Part shown: piece by piece, positions 1 through 7,215 of the stretch
Layout of the letters: each line of letters opens with the position of its first letter
Numbering within the stretch: the stretch's first letter is position 1
Source: Chloroflexota bacterium
Lineage (GTDB): Bacteria > Chloroflexota > Dehalococcoidia > JACQGW01
Length of the DNA: 28,331 bases
Reading direction: 5' to 3'
NCBI GenBank assembly: GCA_016199325.1
Contig: JACQGW010000355.1
Coordinates: 1 to 28,331 of the forward strand
The notes under the pieces: model-generated
Seen by the model: the letters and a program-made list of their open reading frames with translations, nothing else
What the model was told of the DNA's origin: nothing
Databases searched by the model: none
Translations under genes and position numbers: made by a program

Positions 1-31
1 CCGGCGTACGTCGGACCGGATCCCCCGTCGC

Positions 32-140
32 GCGGGGGCTTGGCCCCCGCCGGGGCTCCCCCGGCCCGCCGGCGGGGGACAAGCCCCCGCGCTACGGCGG
101 CACGGCCACCCAGTGCGCGTCAGCGGGGGACAAGCCCCCA
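32..140. repeat. Cluster of three GC-rich palindromic repeats
   Basis: Three related short palindromes lie at 32-50, 72-90 and 123-140. The arms are GCGGGGG and CCCCCGC around a 5-base centre, written CTTGG in the first copy and ACAAG in the other two. Each could fold into a very stable hairpin. No gene is visible in the first 301 bases. The long reading frames here lie antisense to or beside rplI and look like GC-driven shadows. The cluster sits downstream of the minus-strand rplI gene, so it may help end transcription, but no T-run follows. A REP-like dispersed intergenic repeat is the more natural reading. Confidence 0.6.
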
Positions 141-224
141 CTGCAATGGCGATCGACGCTCTCCCATACAACGGAGCAGCCACCGGGCGGTTGCGGCCCC
201 GGTTCCCCGGCCGAAACGCCCCTC

Positions 225-328
225 GGCGGCTGTTCGGGCTCGACGACGGCGGTCACCCAAAAGGCGACCCGGAGCTCGCCGCGAATTCTCCGCGCGGGCG
301 GCTATTCGGGCTCGACGACGACGGTCAC
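225..328. repeat. 32-bp direct duplication of the rplI 3' end
   Basis: Bases 225-256 and 297-328 match at 30 of 32 positions. The second copy is the 3' end of rplI, including its stop codon, and encodes the L9 C-terminus (VTVVVEPE). The first copy lies just beyond the gene and would encode almost the same residues in the same orientation. It looks like a partial tandem duplication or slippage product. No function is evident. Confidence 0.75.
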
Positions 329-748
329 GTGGGGCTCGAGGCCGCGACTCAGGTGGACCGGCACCTGGTAGCTGCCGAGGTGGCGGATGGGCTCTTCGAG
401 GACGACCTTCCGCCGGTCGATGGGCTGGCCGAGCTGCTTCTCGAGCGCCTCGGCGATGTCGGTGTTGGTGATGGAGCCGTAGAGGCGGTGCTCCTGGCCG
501 ACGCGCACGCGGAAGGTCACGGTCGTCTGGCCGAGCCGGCTCGCGAGCGTCTGATCCGCATCGGCCTGCTTCGCCTGGCGGCGGGCCTCGGCCTTCCGCT
601 CGGCGTCGAGCTGCCTGAGTGCGGCCTCGCTGGCCGGCACAGCCAGCTTCTTCGGGATGAGGTAGTTGCGGGCGTAGCCGTTGGATACCTCTTTGATCTG
701 GCCCGCCTGAGCGGTGCCGGGGACTTCCTGTGTAAAGAGTACCTTCAT
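302..748 (-). CDS. rplI: 50S ribosomal protein L9
   Basis: This encodes large-subunit protein L9, which binds 23S rRNA near the L1 stalk base and supports frame maintenance. The product is 148 residues, the usual length. It begins MKVLFTQEVPGTAQAGQIKEV and has the conserved N-terminal signature GYARNYLIPKKLA at about residues 24-36. A charged linker helix (about 40-75) follows, then the C-terminal domain with the typical VTFRVRVGQEHRLYGSITNTDIAEAL stretch. The ATG at 748 is chosen because an AAAGGAA ribosome-binding site precedes it; a longer frame adds 20 unrelated residues. It stands apart from rpsF/ssb/rpsR, with only the zinc-ribbon gene upstream on the same strand. The last codons are partly duplicated just downstream. 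Confidence 0.97.
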   Translation of the reverse strand: MKVLFTQEVPGTAQAGQIKEVSNGYARNYLIPKKLAVPASEAALRQLDAERKAEARRQAKQADADQTLASRLGQTTVTFRVRVGQEHRLYGSITNTDIAEALEKQLGQPIDRRKVVLEEPIRHLGSYQVPVHLSRGLEPHVTVVVEPE

Positions 749-831
749 GGGGCATTCCTTTGTCGGGCGATCGCGGAGGATTATAGCCTGGCCGCCAGTC
801 GCGGACAAGCTGCACCCGCGCGACAGAGAAT

Positions 832-865
832 GGGGACCGAAATCCCCGCTCAGACTTCGGTCCCC
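832..865 (-). terminator. Stem-loop between the zinc-ribbon gene and rplI
   Basis: GGGGACCGAA (832-841) and TTCGGTCCCC (856-865) form a perfect 10-bp stem with a 14-base loop. It lies 36 bases past the stop of the zinc-ribbon gene and about 85 bases before rplI. No clear T-run follows on the minus strand, so it is either a weak terminator or attenuator or a structured rplI leader. The hairpin is seen directly; the role is inferred. Confidence 0.45.
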
Positions 866-900
866 GAAACAACGTGACCTCGGTGCGCGTGCCGGCTAGC

Positions 901-1257
901 TTACCAGCGGTTGCGCCCACCGCGGCTGGATCCCGAGCTCGCGCCGCCGCGCTGTTGCTCGAAGCAGCTCGAGCAGTAGACAGGCCGATCGGTGCGCGGC
1001 TGGAACGGCACCTGGGTGTCTCTGCCGCAGGTTGCGCAGACGGCGGGGAACATCTCCCGTTCGCGGCGTTCGTACCCGCCAGACGAATAGCTCCCACCAC
1101 CGTAGCCATCGCTGCGATTGGCCTTGTGGGCCGCCCGACAGCTCGGGCAGCGGCCCGGCTGGTTGGTAAAGCCCTTCTCGGCGAAAAATGCCTGCTCGCT
1201 GGCGGTGAACACGAAGCTCGCGCCGCAGTCGCGGCAGGTCAAGGTTTTGTCAGTCAT
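901..1257 (-). CDS. Small double zinc-ribbon protein (CxxC family)
   Basis: A 118-residue protein with two zinc-binding modules. The N-terminal module has Cys8, Cys11, Cys37 and Cys40 (CRDC then CPSC) and fits the probable zinc-ribbon family often annotated zf-trcl. The C-terminal module has Cys74, Cys77, Cys95 and Cys98 (CATC then CSSC). A Gly/Ser/Tyr-rich flexible linker separates them, and the tail is Gly/Ser/Arg-rich. It is common in Chloroflexota and Deltaproteobacteria, with no established function; nucleic-acid binding is a guess from the basic tail. The ATG at 1257 begins the conserved MTDKTLTCRDCG start. It lies upstream of rplI on the same strand, 152 bases away with a hairpin between. 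Confidence 0.88.
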   Translation of the reverse strand: MTDKTLTCRDCGASFVFTASEQAFFAEKGFTNQPGRCPSCRAAHKANRSDGYGGGSYSSGGYERREREMFPAVCATCGRDTQVPFQPRTDRPVYCSSCFEQQRGGASSGSSRGGRNRW

Positions 1258-1467
1258 GATCGCGCTGACTCCTTCGAGAGAAAAGTTGGGACAACTCGGT
1301 CAGCGCGACTTTCGAGAGGAGAGAACAGGAGAGCGGGGGAAATCCTGTGCCAAACCTACCGGAACTGGCGGGCCGCCGATGCAGTACCACTTCGCGTAGT
1401 ATACCACAGATCGGGCCGCTCAGCCACACTCGTCTCCCCGCTTTTGCCGCGCCTGTGCCGACCACGC
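1258..1467. other. Intergenic region upstream of the zinc-ribbon gene
   Basis: No convincing gene is seen. On the minus strand a TATACT hexamer at 1403-1398 could be the -10 box for the zinc-ribbon gene, but no good -35 is visible 17 bases upstream. The overlapping frames have no recognisable motifs. Confidence 0.35.
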
Positions 1468-1496
1468 TGATCAGTGCCGAGCGGTTATGCTATAAT
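1468..1496 (+). promoter_or_regulatory. Promoter for tRNA-Arg
   Basis: A perfect TATAAT -10 box lies at 1491-1496, with a weak -35 (TGATCA, 3 of 6 matches) 17 bases upstream at 1468-1473. Transcription would start near 1503, about 80 bases before the tRNA. The strong -10 in very GC-rich DNA makes the call credible. Confidence 0.6.
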
Positions 1497-1582
1497 TCCA
1501 TCTGTCGGGCAAACTGAACGGCCGACGCCGCCGGGACTGAACGAGAGAACGGGCGGATCCCGGTCGAGTTGGGAGAGGATCT

Positions 1583-1658
1583 GTCCCTGTAGCTCAGAGG
1601 AGAGAGCGGCTGCCTTCTAAGCAGCGGGTCGGGGGTTCGAATCCCTCCAGGGACGCCA
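1583..1658 (+). tRNA. tRNA-Arg (anticodon UCU)
   Basis: A complete cloverleaf. The acceptor stem GTCCCTG (1583-1589) pairs with CAGGGAC (1648-1654). The D stem is GCTC/GAGC (1592-1595/1604-1607). The anticodon stem GCTGC/GCAGC (1609-1613/1621-1625) encloses the loop CTTCTAA with anticodon TCT. The T arm GGGGG-TTCGAAT-CCCTC spans 1631-1647. The discriminator is G1655 and CCA is encoded at 1656-1658. It reads AGA codons. Its 3' end borders an integrase remnant, so it is a likely integration site. Confidence 0.97.
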
Positions 1659-1722
1659 AGCCCAATGAATCCGCCACAAATCCGCAACCGGCACGCCCTT
1701 CAAACGTCGCTACAGCGCAGAG

Positions 1723-1745
1723 CGACACGATAAGTGGACAAAAAC
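1723..1745 (-). repeat. Direct repeat, left copy (possible element end or recombinase site)
   Basis: CGACACGATAAGTGGACA followed by five A. The same sequence recurs in the same orientation at 2678 with two or three changes. On the minus strand it begins TGTCCACTTATCGTGTCG, the TGT-first form common for transposon ends. It lies 24 bases before the integrase-fragment ATG. The family is unknown. Confidence 0.6.
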
Positions 1746-1768
1746 GCCGCTCTGGTTTGGGTGCATCG

Positions 1769-1957
1769 ATGACAACTGCCCGCCTTACTGCTTCCGGTCG
1801 GAAGCCGGCCGCCGACGAGTACGGCGCGCTGGCCGAGTCCTTCCGCCGGAGCCTGCTTGCCGAGAACAAGACGCCCTCAACCATCAAGACGTACCTGGAG
1901 GCCGTCGACCAGTTCGCCCACTTCCTGCGGGCACAGGGCATGCCGCGGCAGGTTTGA
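1769..1957 (+). pseudogene. Tyrosine recombinase/integrase, N-terminal fragment
   Basis: A 62-residue frame carrying the SAM-like core-binding N-terminal segment of phage-type integrases. Its hallmark is SLLAENKTPSTIKTYLEAVD followed by QFAHFLRAQGMPRQV, where family members continue into the rest of the domain and the catalytic R-H-R-Y domain. A TGA stops it here and no catalytic domain is found in any frame downstream, so it is a remnant. The ATG at 1769 is preferred to the TTG at 1757. Its position 110 bases past the 3' end of tRNA-Arg is typical of a tRNA-targeting integrase left behind after deletion of its element. Confidence 0.75.
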
Positions 1958-2130
1958 GGCGACGCTCCGGCGGCGGTACTGTTCGAACACCTGCAACGTT
2001 CGCGCATGGCGCAGGGCGCGGCGTGAGAGCGCCGAGGGAAAAGGACAGGCGGCTTAGATGCCGCCGAGTAGGGAAAAGCCACCGCGGCGTAGACTCGCCG
2101 ACGCCCGCACAGGACTGAGCCACGCCACCG
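1958..2130. other. Non-coding gap between integrase remnant and HicA
   Basis: No gene is recognised. AGGGAAAAG occurs twice (near 2035 and 2071) around a short GCGGC/GCCGC inverted repeat. It could be scar DNA from element decay. Confidence 0.3.
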
Positions 2131-2349
2131 TTACCGCGCATCACGGCGGCCGAACTGGTCCGGGCGCTTGAACGGGATGGTTGGTACAGACACCACCAGG
2201 TGGGAAGCCATCTCATTCTCAAGCACCCACGCAAGCCCGGGCGAGTCAGCGTCCCTGTGCACGCCCGGAAGACGATCAAGCTGGGAACACTGAAGGGTAT
2301 TCTCGACGACGCCGGCCTGAGCGTCGACGAGCTGCGCGCACTGCTCTAG
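2131..2349 (+). pseudogene. hicA: HicA-family toxin lacking a start codon
   Basis: The frame reads PRITAAELVRALERDGWYR, then GSHLILKHP with the conserved GSH catalytic histidine, then GRVSVPVHARKTIKLGTLKGIL and a LSVDELRALL tail. This is a complete HicA mRNA-interferase fold of about 70 residues. The position that should be the initiator (before PRIT) is TTA at 2131-2133. There is no ATG, GTG or TTG in this frame before the domain, and an in-frame TGA lies at 2116. The toxin is therefore probably silent, unless a non-standard start such as ATC at 2140 is used. HicB follows after 8 bases, the usual toxin-first order. Confidence 0.85.
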
Positions 2350-2357
2350 GAGGTCCG

Positions 2358-2594
2358 ATGCAACGGCAGTACAAGTACACGATCATCTTGCAGCCAGAAC
2401 CCGAGGAGGGCGGCTACTCCGTCAGCGTGCCCGTCCTACCAGGCTGTCACACGCAAGGGGATACCCTCGAGGAAGCCATCGCCAACGCCCGGGAGGCGAT
2501 CCAGGCGTACATCGAGAGCTTGGAGCAGGACGGTGAGCCGGTCCCGGAGGAGCGCGATCACGCCCAGGCCATCGTGATCGACGTCGCGGCATAG
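2358..2594 (+). CDS. hicB: HicB-family antitoxin
   Basis: A 78-residue antitoxin of the HicB type. The degraded RNase-H-like fold is recognisable from YTIILQPEPEEGGYSVSVPVLPGCHTQGDTLEEAIANAREAI, with the conserved GGY and LPGCHTQGDTLEEA motifs. No separate DNA-binding domain follows, as in the short HicB class. The ATG at 2358 is preceded by a perfect AGGAGG at 2348-2353, which overlaps the hicA stop codon. The antitoxin thus keeps strong translation signals while the toxin start is lost, giving an orphaned or protective antitoxin. Confidence 0.92.
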   Translation: MQRQYKYTIILQPEPEEGGYSVSVPVLPGCHTQGDTLEEAIANAREAIQAYIESLEQDGEPVPEERDHAQAIVIDVAA

Positions 2595-2902
2595 ACGCTC
2601 TCCCTGAGCAGGACTAGCCAGGCGATTCAGACCTTGTACTCTCGCCTGGTTCTGGATCGCAAGCAGCGGGTCGCATCCGACACGATAACTGGACAGAAAA
2701 TGGGGTCGACGCGTGCGGGCAAGAGGTGAGGTGGTACGCGGCCAGCCGTGACCTGCGTCGCCTGCGCATAAACGAAGAAGGGGTAGTGGGGAAGGTCAAT
2801 CAATCCTGCAGAAAACGGCCATCTGGCCGATGTCGCCACCGGACCACCACGGCCGATCCTATCGTGTGTTACCCGCCACGCCAAGATACCGGTTCTCGCT
2901 GA
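2595..2902. other. Intergenic remnant DNA
   Basis: No supportable gene. It contains the right copy of the direct repeat (2678-2700). Frames crossing it have no family signatures. It probably marks the junction between the HicAB scar and the minus-strand cluster. Confidence 0.3.
2678..2700 (-). repeat. Direct repeat, right copy (possible element end or recombinase site)
   Basis: CGACACGATAACTGGACA then GAAAA. It matches the 1723 copy at the core GACACGATAA and TGGACA, in the same orientation and 955 bases away. Together the copies bracket the integrase remnant and hicAB. Same-orientation copies suit recombination sites or a duplicated end better than the two inverted ends of one insertion sequence. 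Confidence 0.6.
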
Positions 2903-3544
2903 TTAGCTTCTGCACACCGGCCGTGGACGCGCTCCGCGTGGGCCCATGAAGAGCTCGTTGAACTCGGAGGTACTATCTGGCCACGTCTTGCCTTGGTAGT
3001 GCGCGAGCGCCGGCACTTTCGCCAGCCACTCCAGTATCAGCCTTCGCTTCGTCGCGTTGTCTCTTCCCAGACCGTACCAGTAGTCGCGCAAGAAAGTGAA
3101 CTCGGTGTAGACCTGCACCGTCCCTGCCTGTGCAGCCTCCGGCATCTCGTGGTCTGGCACCCGCTGCTTCACCAGTGCCAGGAACTTCGACGCGTTATCT
3201 CCCTGCTGCATGAGCAGATGGGCCAGCGTCGTGCAGAAAAGCCTCTCCTCTCTGACGAACTGGTAGAACCTATCGAGCATCGGCGTGCGCCGTTCGTCCT
3301 CCGACGAGTGCTTGGGCGGCGGGGGTGGCTTGGGCGTGTTCGACTTGATCGCGGACTTGCCCTGCTCCCCTTTGAGTCGGTTATTCTCATCCCGCAGGCG
3401 CTGGATCTCCTCTCGCAAGGTGCGATTCTCCGCAGCCAATTGCTCGATCAGGTTGAGCAGTCGGACAATGGCCTGACGAGCGCCGTCGTCCTGGATCCGG
3501 TTGAGGTCGAGATCTTCGAGCATGGCCTCCGCCTGAGCGGGCAA
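2903..3544 (-). CDS. Chimeric reading frame: transposase N-terminus fused to unknown-protein fragment
   Basis: A 213-residue frame made of two unrelated parts. Residues 8-86 resemble the N-terminus of IS66-type transposases: a leucine-rich coiled coil (LLNLIEQLAAENRTLREEI, then RLRDENNRLKGEQGK), a proline-rich hinge and the HSSEDERR motif. The catalytic part that should follow is absent. From Met89 (ATG at 3280) comes a different sequence, MLDRFYQFVREERLF, then EFTFLRDYWYGLG and STSEFNELFMGPRG. I do not recognise this as a named family. It may be the N-terminal part of a longer accessory protein of the neighbouring cluster, and the last residues look like non-native tail. The fusion probably arose by insertion and deletion. 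Whether anything functional is made is doubtful. Confidence 0.6.
   Translation of the reverse strand: MPAQAEAMLEDLDLNRIQDDGARQAIVRLLNLIEQLAAENRTLREEIQRLRDENNRLKGEQGKSAIKSNTPKPPPPPKHSSEDERRTPMLDRFYQFVREERLFCTTLAHLLMQQGDNASKFLALVKQRVPDHEMPEAAQAGTVQVYTEFTFLRDYWYGLGRDNATKRRLILEWLAKVPALAHYQGKTWPDSTSEFNELFMGPRGARPRPVCRS
3281..3544 (-). mobile_element. IS66-type transposase remnant
   Basis: Only the coiled-coil N-terminal region up to HSSEDERR remains of the transposase. No DDE domain and no terminal inverted repeats were found in the neighbourhood. It has its own promoter-like sequence upstream (3567-3595). The insertion sits exactly where the truncated Rad50-like gene ends, so it may have caused that truncation. 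Confidence 0.6.
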
Positions 3545-3566
3545 TCACGCCCCTCTCTCGCAAGCC

Positions 3567-3595
3567 AGTATACCAGCAGGTCGGTGGTCAAGCAA
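3567..3595 (-). promoter_or_regulatory. Promoter candidate upstream of the transposase remnant
   Basis: On the minus strand TTGCTT (3595-3590) and TATACT (3572-3567) are separated by exactly 17 bases. It would drive the chimeric frame beginning at 3544 or 3523. It may be an original promoter of the insertion sequence. Confidence 0.45.
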
Positions 3596-3607
3596 GTCCT
3601 CCACCGC

Positions 3608-4606
3608 TTATTGAGAAGATACCCCCAAGGGCTTGCCACAGACCGGACAAGGCAGCAACCCAGATTGCGCGATCAGAGGCGCCAGGACCTCCAGCACTCG
3701 CTGGTGCCCGACTCGCTCCCCGTCGAGCCGGGCGAGCGATTGTTTCATGTCGTTGATCCTCGCCTCAAGGTCAGCCACCATTTTCTCCAAGCCGGCGAAG
3801 ACGTCGAAGATCGGGTGGTCCTGGATGCTGGCGAACAGGGCGGGATCTTCTCGGAGAACGGAGCGCGCCGCCTTGAGAATACCGATCAGCTCTCCTCGGT
3901 CCTGGTCAGCCCGCCGCTGGACGGTGATCTCCTCCTGGACGGAGCGGAGGGCTGCGATGGTAGTCTCCCGGTCTTCCTCTAGCTTCCGCATCCGGCTGTA
4001 CAGGCTCTCCCGGTCCTCGACGCCGATCTGTCGCAGATGCTCCAGTTGCCCGGCGATTTCCTGGGCGAGCCCCTTCACCTGCTTCTCGGCCTCTCGCATT
4101 GCCGACACGAGCTCGTTCAACTGGTTCAGGCCGAGCACCCGCTGGAGGTGCAACCCGAGAGCCTGCCGTGGCGGATCGTTCAAGAATCGACAAACGTCGC
4201 CCTCGGCCATGTACACGATGCCCCTGAGGAAGTCGACCGACACCTCCATCAGGCGCTCGACCGCCTCGGTGACCGTGCGCTGCGTCGCGGCCAATGGCTT
4301 GTTCGCCCCAGCGGGCATCAGGACAGCGTCTCCGGCACGATCCGGCGACCGGGAGCGCTTGACCACAAACGCACGGGCGTCGACGGTGAACTCGACGGTC
4401 ACCGTCGCCAGCGCGTCCCGGCTTCGCAGAAGTTTCCGTCGGTCCGTGAGTGTGGCCGGCTCGCCTGTCAACCCGTACGATATGGCCTCCAAGATCGATG
4501 TCTTGCCAATCCCGTTCGCCTCGATCACCAAGGTGAGCCCCGGGTCGAAGCGGACCGTGTGATCCTGATAGGCCCGCCAATTCACCATCTTCACGCATCT
4601 GATCAT
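3608..4606 (-). pseudogene. Rad50/SbcC-like ATPase, truncated at the zinc hook
   Basis: The N-terminal half of an SMC-type DNA-repair ATPase. It opens MIRCVKMVNWRAYQDHTVRF with Walker A ANGIGKTS at residues 30-37, then the N-lobe, then a coiled coil from about residue 160 to 310. It reaches a zinc-hook CPVC at residues 320-323 and stops nine residues later (TAA at 3608). The returning coiled coil, ABC signature, Walker B and D-loop are missing, so it cannot form a complete ATP-binding head. The ATG at 4606 overlaps the stop of the preceding gene (ATGA), so it was translationally coupled within the minus-strand operon. An IS66-type remnant lies 64 bases downstream. It is distinct from the intact membrane-spanning ATPase at 5092. 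Confidence 0.8.
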
Positions 4607-5044
4607 CTCAAGCCTCGGTGTGGTAAACGCGAAAGTAGACGCACCAGGTCATTGGCGCCCACTCCGCCCAGAGCCTCATTGAGCGCGGCGAGGATGGTCT
4701 GCGTCTCGGTCTGGATCGGAAAGCGATCGGCGGCTTGTCTGCGCTCGGGGACCCGGTAGGCACCCCCGAGCTCGGATTCGAGCGTCGACCTGAACGCCTC
4801 AGCGAACTGTCGTCGGGTGTCCGATGGTCGCGTAGAAGAAGGCGATGGCAGGCTAGCGAGAGGGCACCGGGCTCGTCAGGACGCCGTGCTGACCGTAGGC
4901 CCGGAGCGCGTCGGCCAGGTTGGTGCCCTCATGGGCGAGGTGGACCGCCGCGATCAGGCCATGCGTCTTGCCGCCACCGAAACCGGTTTCAAGCCGATCA
5001 GAAGCCGCAGCCTGAGCGGCGAGCGCATGGCCAGATACCGGCAT
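4603..5044 (-). pseudogene. Collapsed DUF499-like P-loop ATPase gene
   Basis: Two pieces of one likely ancestral gene. The first begins with a good start (ATG at 5044 behind AGGAAGG) and reads LETGFGGGKTHGLIAAVHLA at residues 18-37. This P-loop resembles DUF499 ATPases, where it normally lies near residue 95 of a roughly 1,000-residue protein. It hits TAG at 4853. A second frame then reads FAEAFRSTLESELGGAYRVP, FPIQTETQTILAALNEAL and RLLSRLPHRGLR, ending at TGA 4603 with a 4-base overlap of the next ATG. That overlap shows a real operon gene ended here. Large internal deletions and a frame change have removed most of it. The DUF499 assignment rests on the GGGKTH context alone and is tentative. 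Confidence 0.55.
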
Positions 5045-5091
5045 TGTACCTTCCTACTTGCATCGATTCAAACTCCCCAACAAGCACCGCC

Positions 5092-7215
5092 CTACTGGAT
5101 CACGGCGACCTCGGGCTGGCCGACTGCCGGCGGCAGGCTCGGCAGCTCGATAATCTGGTCGGCTATCGCACGGTAGACGTCGTCGCAGGTGAACAGCAGT
5201 ATCTGGTTCTCGGTTGATAGCCGCCGGCAGAGCTCCATGACGGCCCTGGTTCTTGGCGGATCGAACGTCACGAATGGATCGTCGAGGATGAGCGGCGGAC
5301 GCCGATTCTGCGCCAACAGACCGGCGATGGCGATCCGTGCGGCCAGGTACACCTGCTCGACGGTTCCGGTGCTCAGCTCTCCGTCCAGCGCGACGCGGAT
5401 GGGCTCGCCTCGTTCCGGCGAAACGACCTGGATACCGAGTCCCGCCGCGTCCACCTGGACCCTGCTGTAGCGTCCGCGGGTGATGTCCTCGACGAGGGCG
5501 CCCAGCTTCTCGGCCAGGATGTCGCTTGCGGGCACCATTGCCGCGGTCCGTGCCTCGGCGAGGACATCCCGCGCTGTTTTCAGCACCGCCTCGCGCTCCT
5601 GGACCGCCGCCAATCGGTCGGTCAGGTCCTGAATCTCTTCCTCCAGTGTGTTGACGTCGTCCACGTTGGCCTGGCTCGCTCGCACCGTCACCCGACGGTC
5701 TTCTATCCTGCCTTTCAGGGACTTGATGGTATCCTCTCGCAGATCCCGGATCTCCTGCTGGAGTCGCTGATAGGCTGTAAGGTCCATGTTCGCCAGGCGC
5801 ATCGCGGGCTCGTCAAGTCGCTCCGCGAGGTTACGAACCTTCCTGCTGGCTGCTCTGCGGTCATTGTCGATCTCTGCGGTTGTTCGCCCCCCGAGGATGC
5901 CACCCAGCCCCGCACTGGCCTCACCAATGCGTCGATGGAGCTGCTCGGCATGGGCTCGCCTCGTGCGAAACTCGGCGGCCGAAGCGCAGCCTGCTGTCGA
6001 GAGCAGCCCTTGCAAGCGCACGGCAGCTTTTTCTGCCTTCGCCTTTCGCTCCTCTGCCATCAACGAGGCTGCGAGCATCGATGCATCATTGGCGTCATGT
6101 CTCGGCTGCCATAATCCCCAGGCGATGATGCCGAGTCCGGCGATCATCAGGATGAAGAGGGGCGGGAACGAGAGTCCGCCGATGAGCCCGAGCCCGACCA
6201 GCAAGACTCCGGCAACGATCAAGCCCCACCGCGGTGCCGGCGACACCTTCCCAGACGTAGAGGTTCCCCGAGATTCGCCCTCGGTCTCACCGGAAGCCGC
6301 CTCCGCTTCGAGCACGGCCACGTCCGTCGTTGACACCGCCAGAACAGCCCTCTCCCTGCCGAGCTCCGTTTGGTCGCTCTCAATGGAGCGTTCCAGGCTC
6401 CGGATCTGCTCGACGAGCGCCTCCAGTCTCTCTGCTTCCTCCCTTGCCTTCTTGTGTTCGTCTTCCAGCTCAAGTCGCTCCCCAACCTTCGCTTCGAGGG
6501 CTTCCTTCTCCTGGAGGGTCTTCTGAACAGCCTTCAGCTCTTGCTCGGCCAGGAGTAAGTCCACCTTCGCTTTCTCAACCTGCTGGAGGGACACCAGCTT
6601 GTCGTCACACGTTTTTCGCTTGGATTCGATCTGCTTGGGAAGCGCAACGAGTGGCCCGGTGTTCACCGCTCCTTTGGTGGACAACCCCTTCAGCGCGGTG
6701 TCGAGATCGCTCAGTACCTTTGAAATGTGGACGTCCTGCTCGCCCCCGGTCATGAGCCTCGCCAGGCTGTCGGCGATCTCCTGTCCCTTCTGGATCCGTG
6801 TGATGTCCTGCTGGGAGATGCGGACGGTGCTCTCGAATGTGGCTCGCGAGCCCAGACCGAGCATCTCCCCTATCCGGGTACGGATAGCCCTGACATCCTC
6901 AATCGTTTCGCCGGATTCAAGGGTCTCAAGGCGCGCCGATCTGGCCTGGAAGTCCTTCGTCAATCGGTAGGACTTGCCCTCCTCCTCGAACTCCAACACG
7001 ACCGCGAACCGCTGGGTCGCTCCCCAGCGCCGCAGTCCGAGGATCTTCCGGTTGTCCGTTTCAGGGCTCTCGAAGAGCGCCACGGTGATGGCTTCCCTGA
7101 GCGTCGACTTGCCCTCTTCGTTGTTGCCCAGGATGACGTTCACACCCGGCCCGAACGTCGCCTCGAAGTGGTCGAAGCGCCGGAAGTCCCTGACGGACAG
7201 TCGCTGCAGGATCAT
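5092..7215 (-). CDS. Rad50/SbcC-like ATPase with central membrane hairpin (YhaN type)
   Basis: A 707-residue SMC-like ATPase that would act with the Mre11-like protein encoded just upstream. Walker A is GNNEEGKST (residues 30-38). The Q-loop-like ISQQD lies near 134. Coiled coils span about 195-300 and 375-560. The C-lobe carries the signature region LSTGTVEQVYLAARIA, Walker B LILDD (642-646) and the LLFTCDD switch. In place of a zinc hook it has two hydrophobic segments at about 331-349 and 352-369. This architecture is known from Bacillus YhaN, which pairs with the phosphoesterase YhaO and is membrane-associated. Its ATG overlaps the stop of the phosphoesterase gene (TGATG), implying coupled translation. 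All ATPase motifs are intact. The function is inferred from the family: DNA-end or branched-DNA processing near the membrane. Confidence 0.88.
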   Translation of the reverse strand: MILQRLSVRDFRRFDHFEATFGPGVNVILGNNEEGKSTLREAITVALFESPETDNRKILGLRRWGATQRFAVVLEFEEEGKSYRLTKDFQARSARLETLESGETIEDVRAIRTRIGEMLGLGSRATFESTVRISQQDITRIQKGQEIADSLARLMTGGEQDVHISKVLSDLDTALKGLSTKGAVNTGPLVALPKQIESKRKTCDDKLVSLQQVEKAKVDLLLAEQELKAVQKTLQEKEALEAKVGERLELEDEHKKAREEAERLEALVEQIRSLERSIESDQTELGRERAVLAVSTTDVAVLEAEAASGETEGESRGTSTSGKVSPAPRWGLIVAGVLLVGLGLIGGLSFPPLFILMIAGLGIIAWGLWQPRHDANDASMLAASLMAEERKAKAEKAAVRLQGLLSTAGCASAAEFRTRRAHAEQLHRRIGEASAGLGGILGGRTTAEIDNDRRAASRKVRNLAERLDEPAMRLANMDLTAYQRLQQEIRDLREDTIKSLKGRIEDRRVTVRASQANVDDVNTLEEEIQDLTDRLAAVQEREAVLKTARDVLAEARTAAMVPASDILAEKLGALVEDITRGRYSRVQVDAAGLGIQVVSPERGEPIRVALDGELSTGTVEQVYLAARIAIAGLLAQNRRPPLILDDPFVTFDPPRTRAVMELCRRLSTENQILLFTCDDVYRAIADQIIELPSLPPAVGQPEVAVIQ

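Noticed and set aside
113..877. 254-codon plus-strand frame covering rplI
   Set aside because: It is antisense to rplI, which has clear homology and a ribosome-binding site.
2678..2700. Pair with 1723-1745 as the two ends of one insertion sequence
   Set aside because: The copies are in direct, not inverted, orientation and no transposase lies between them.
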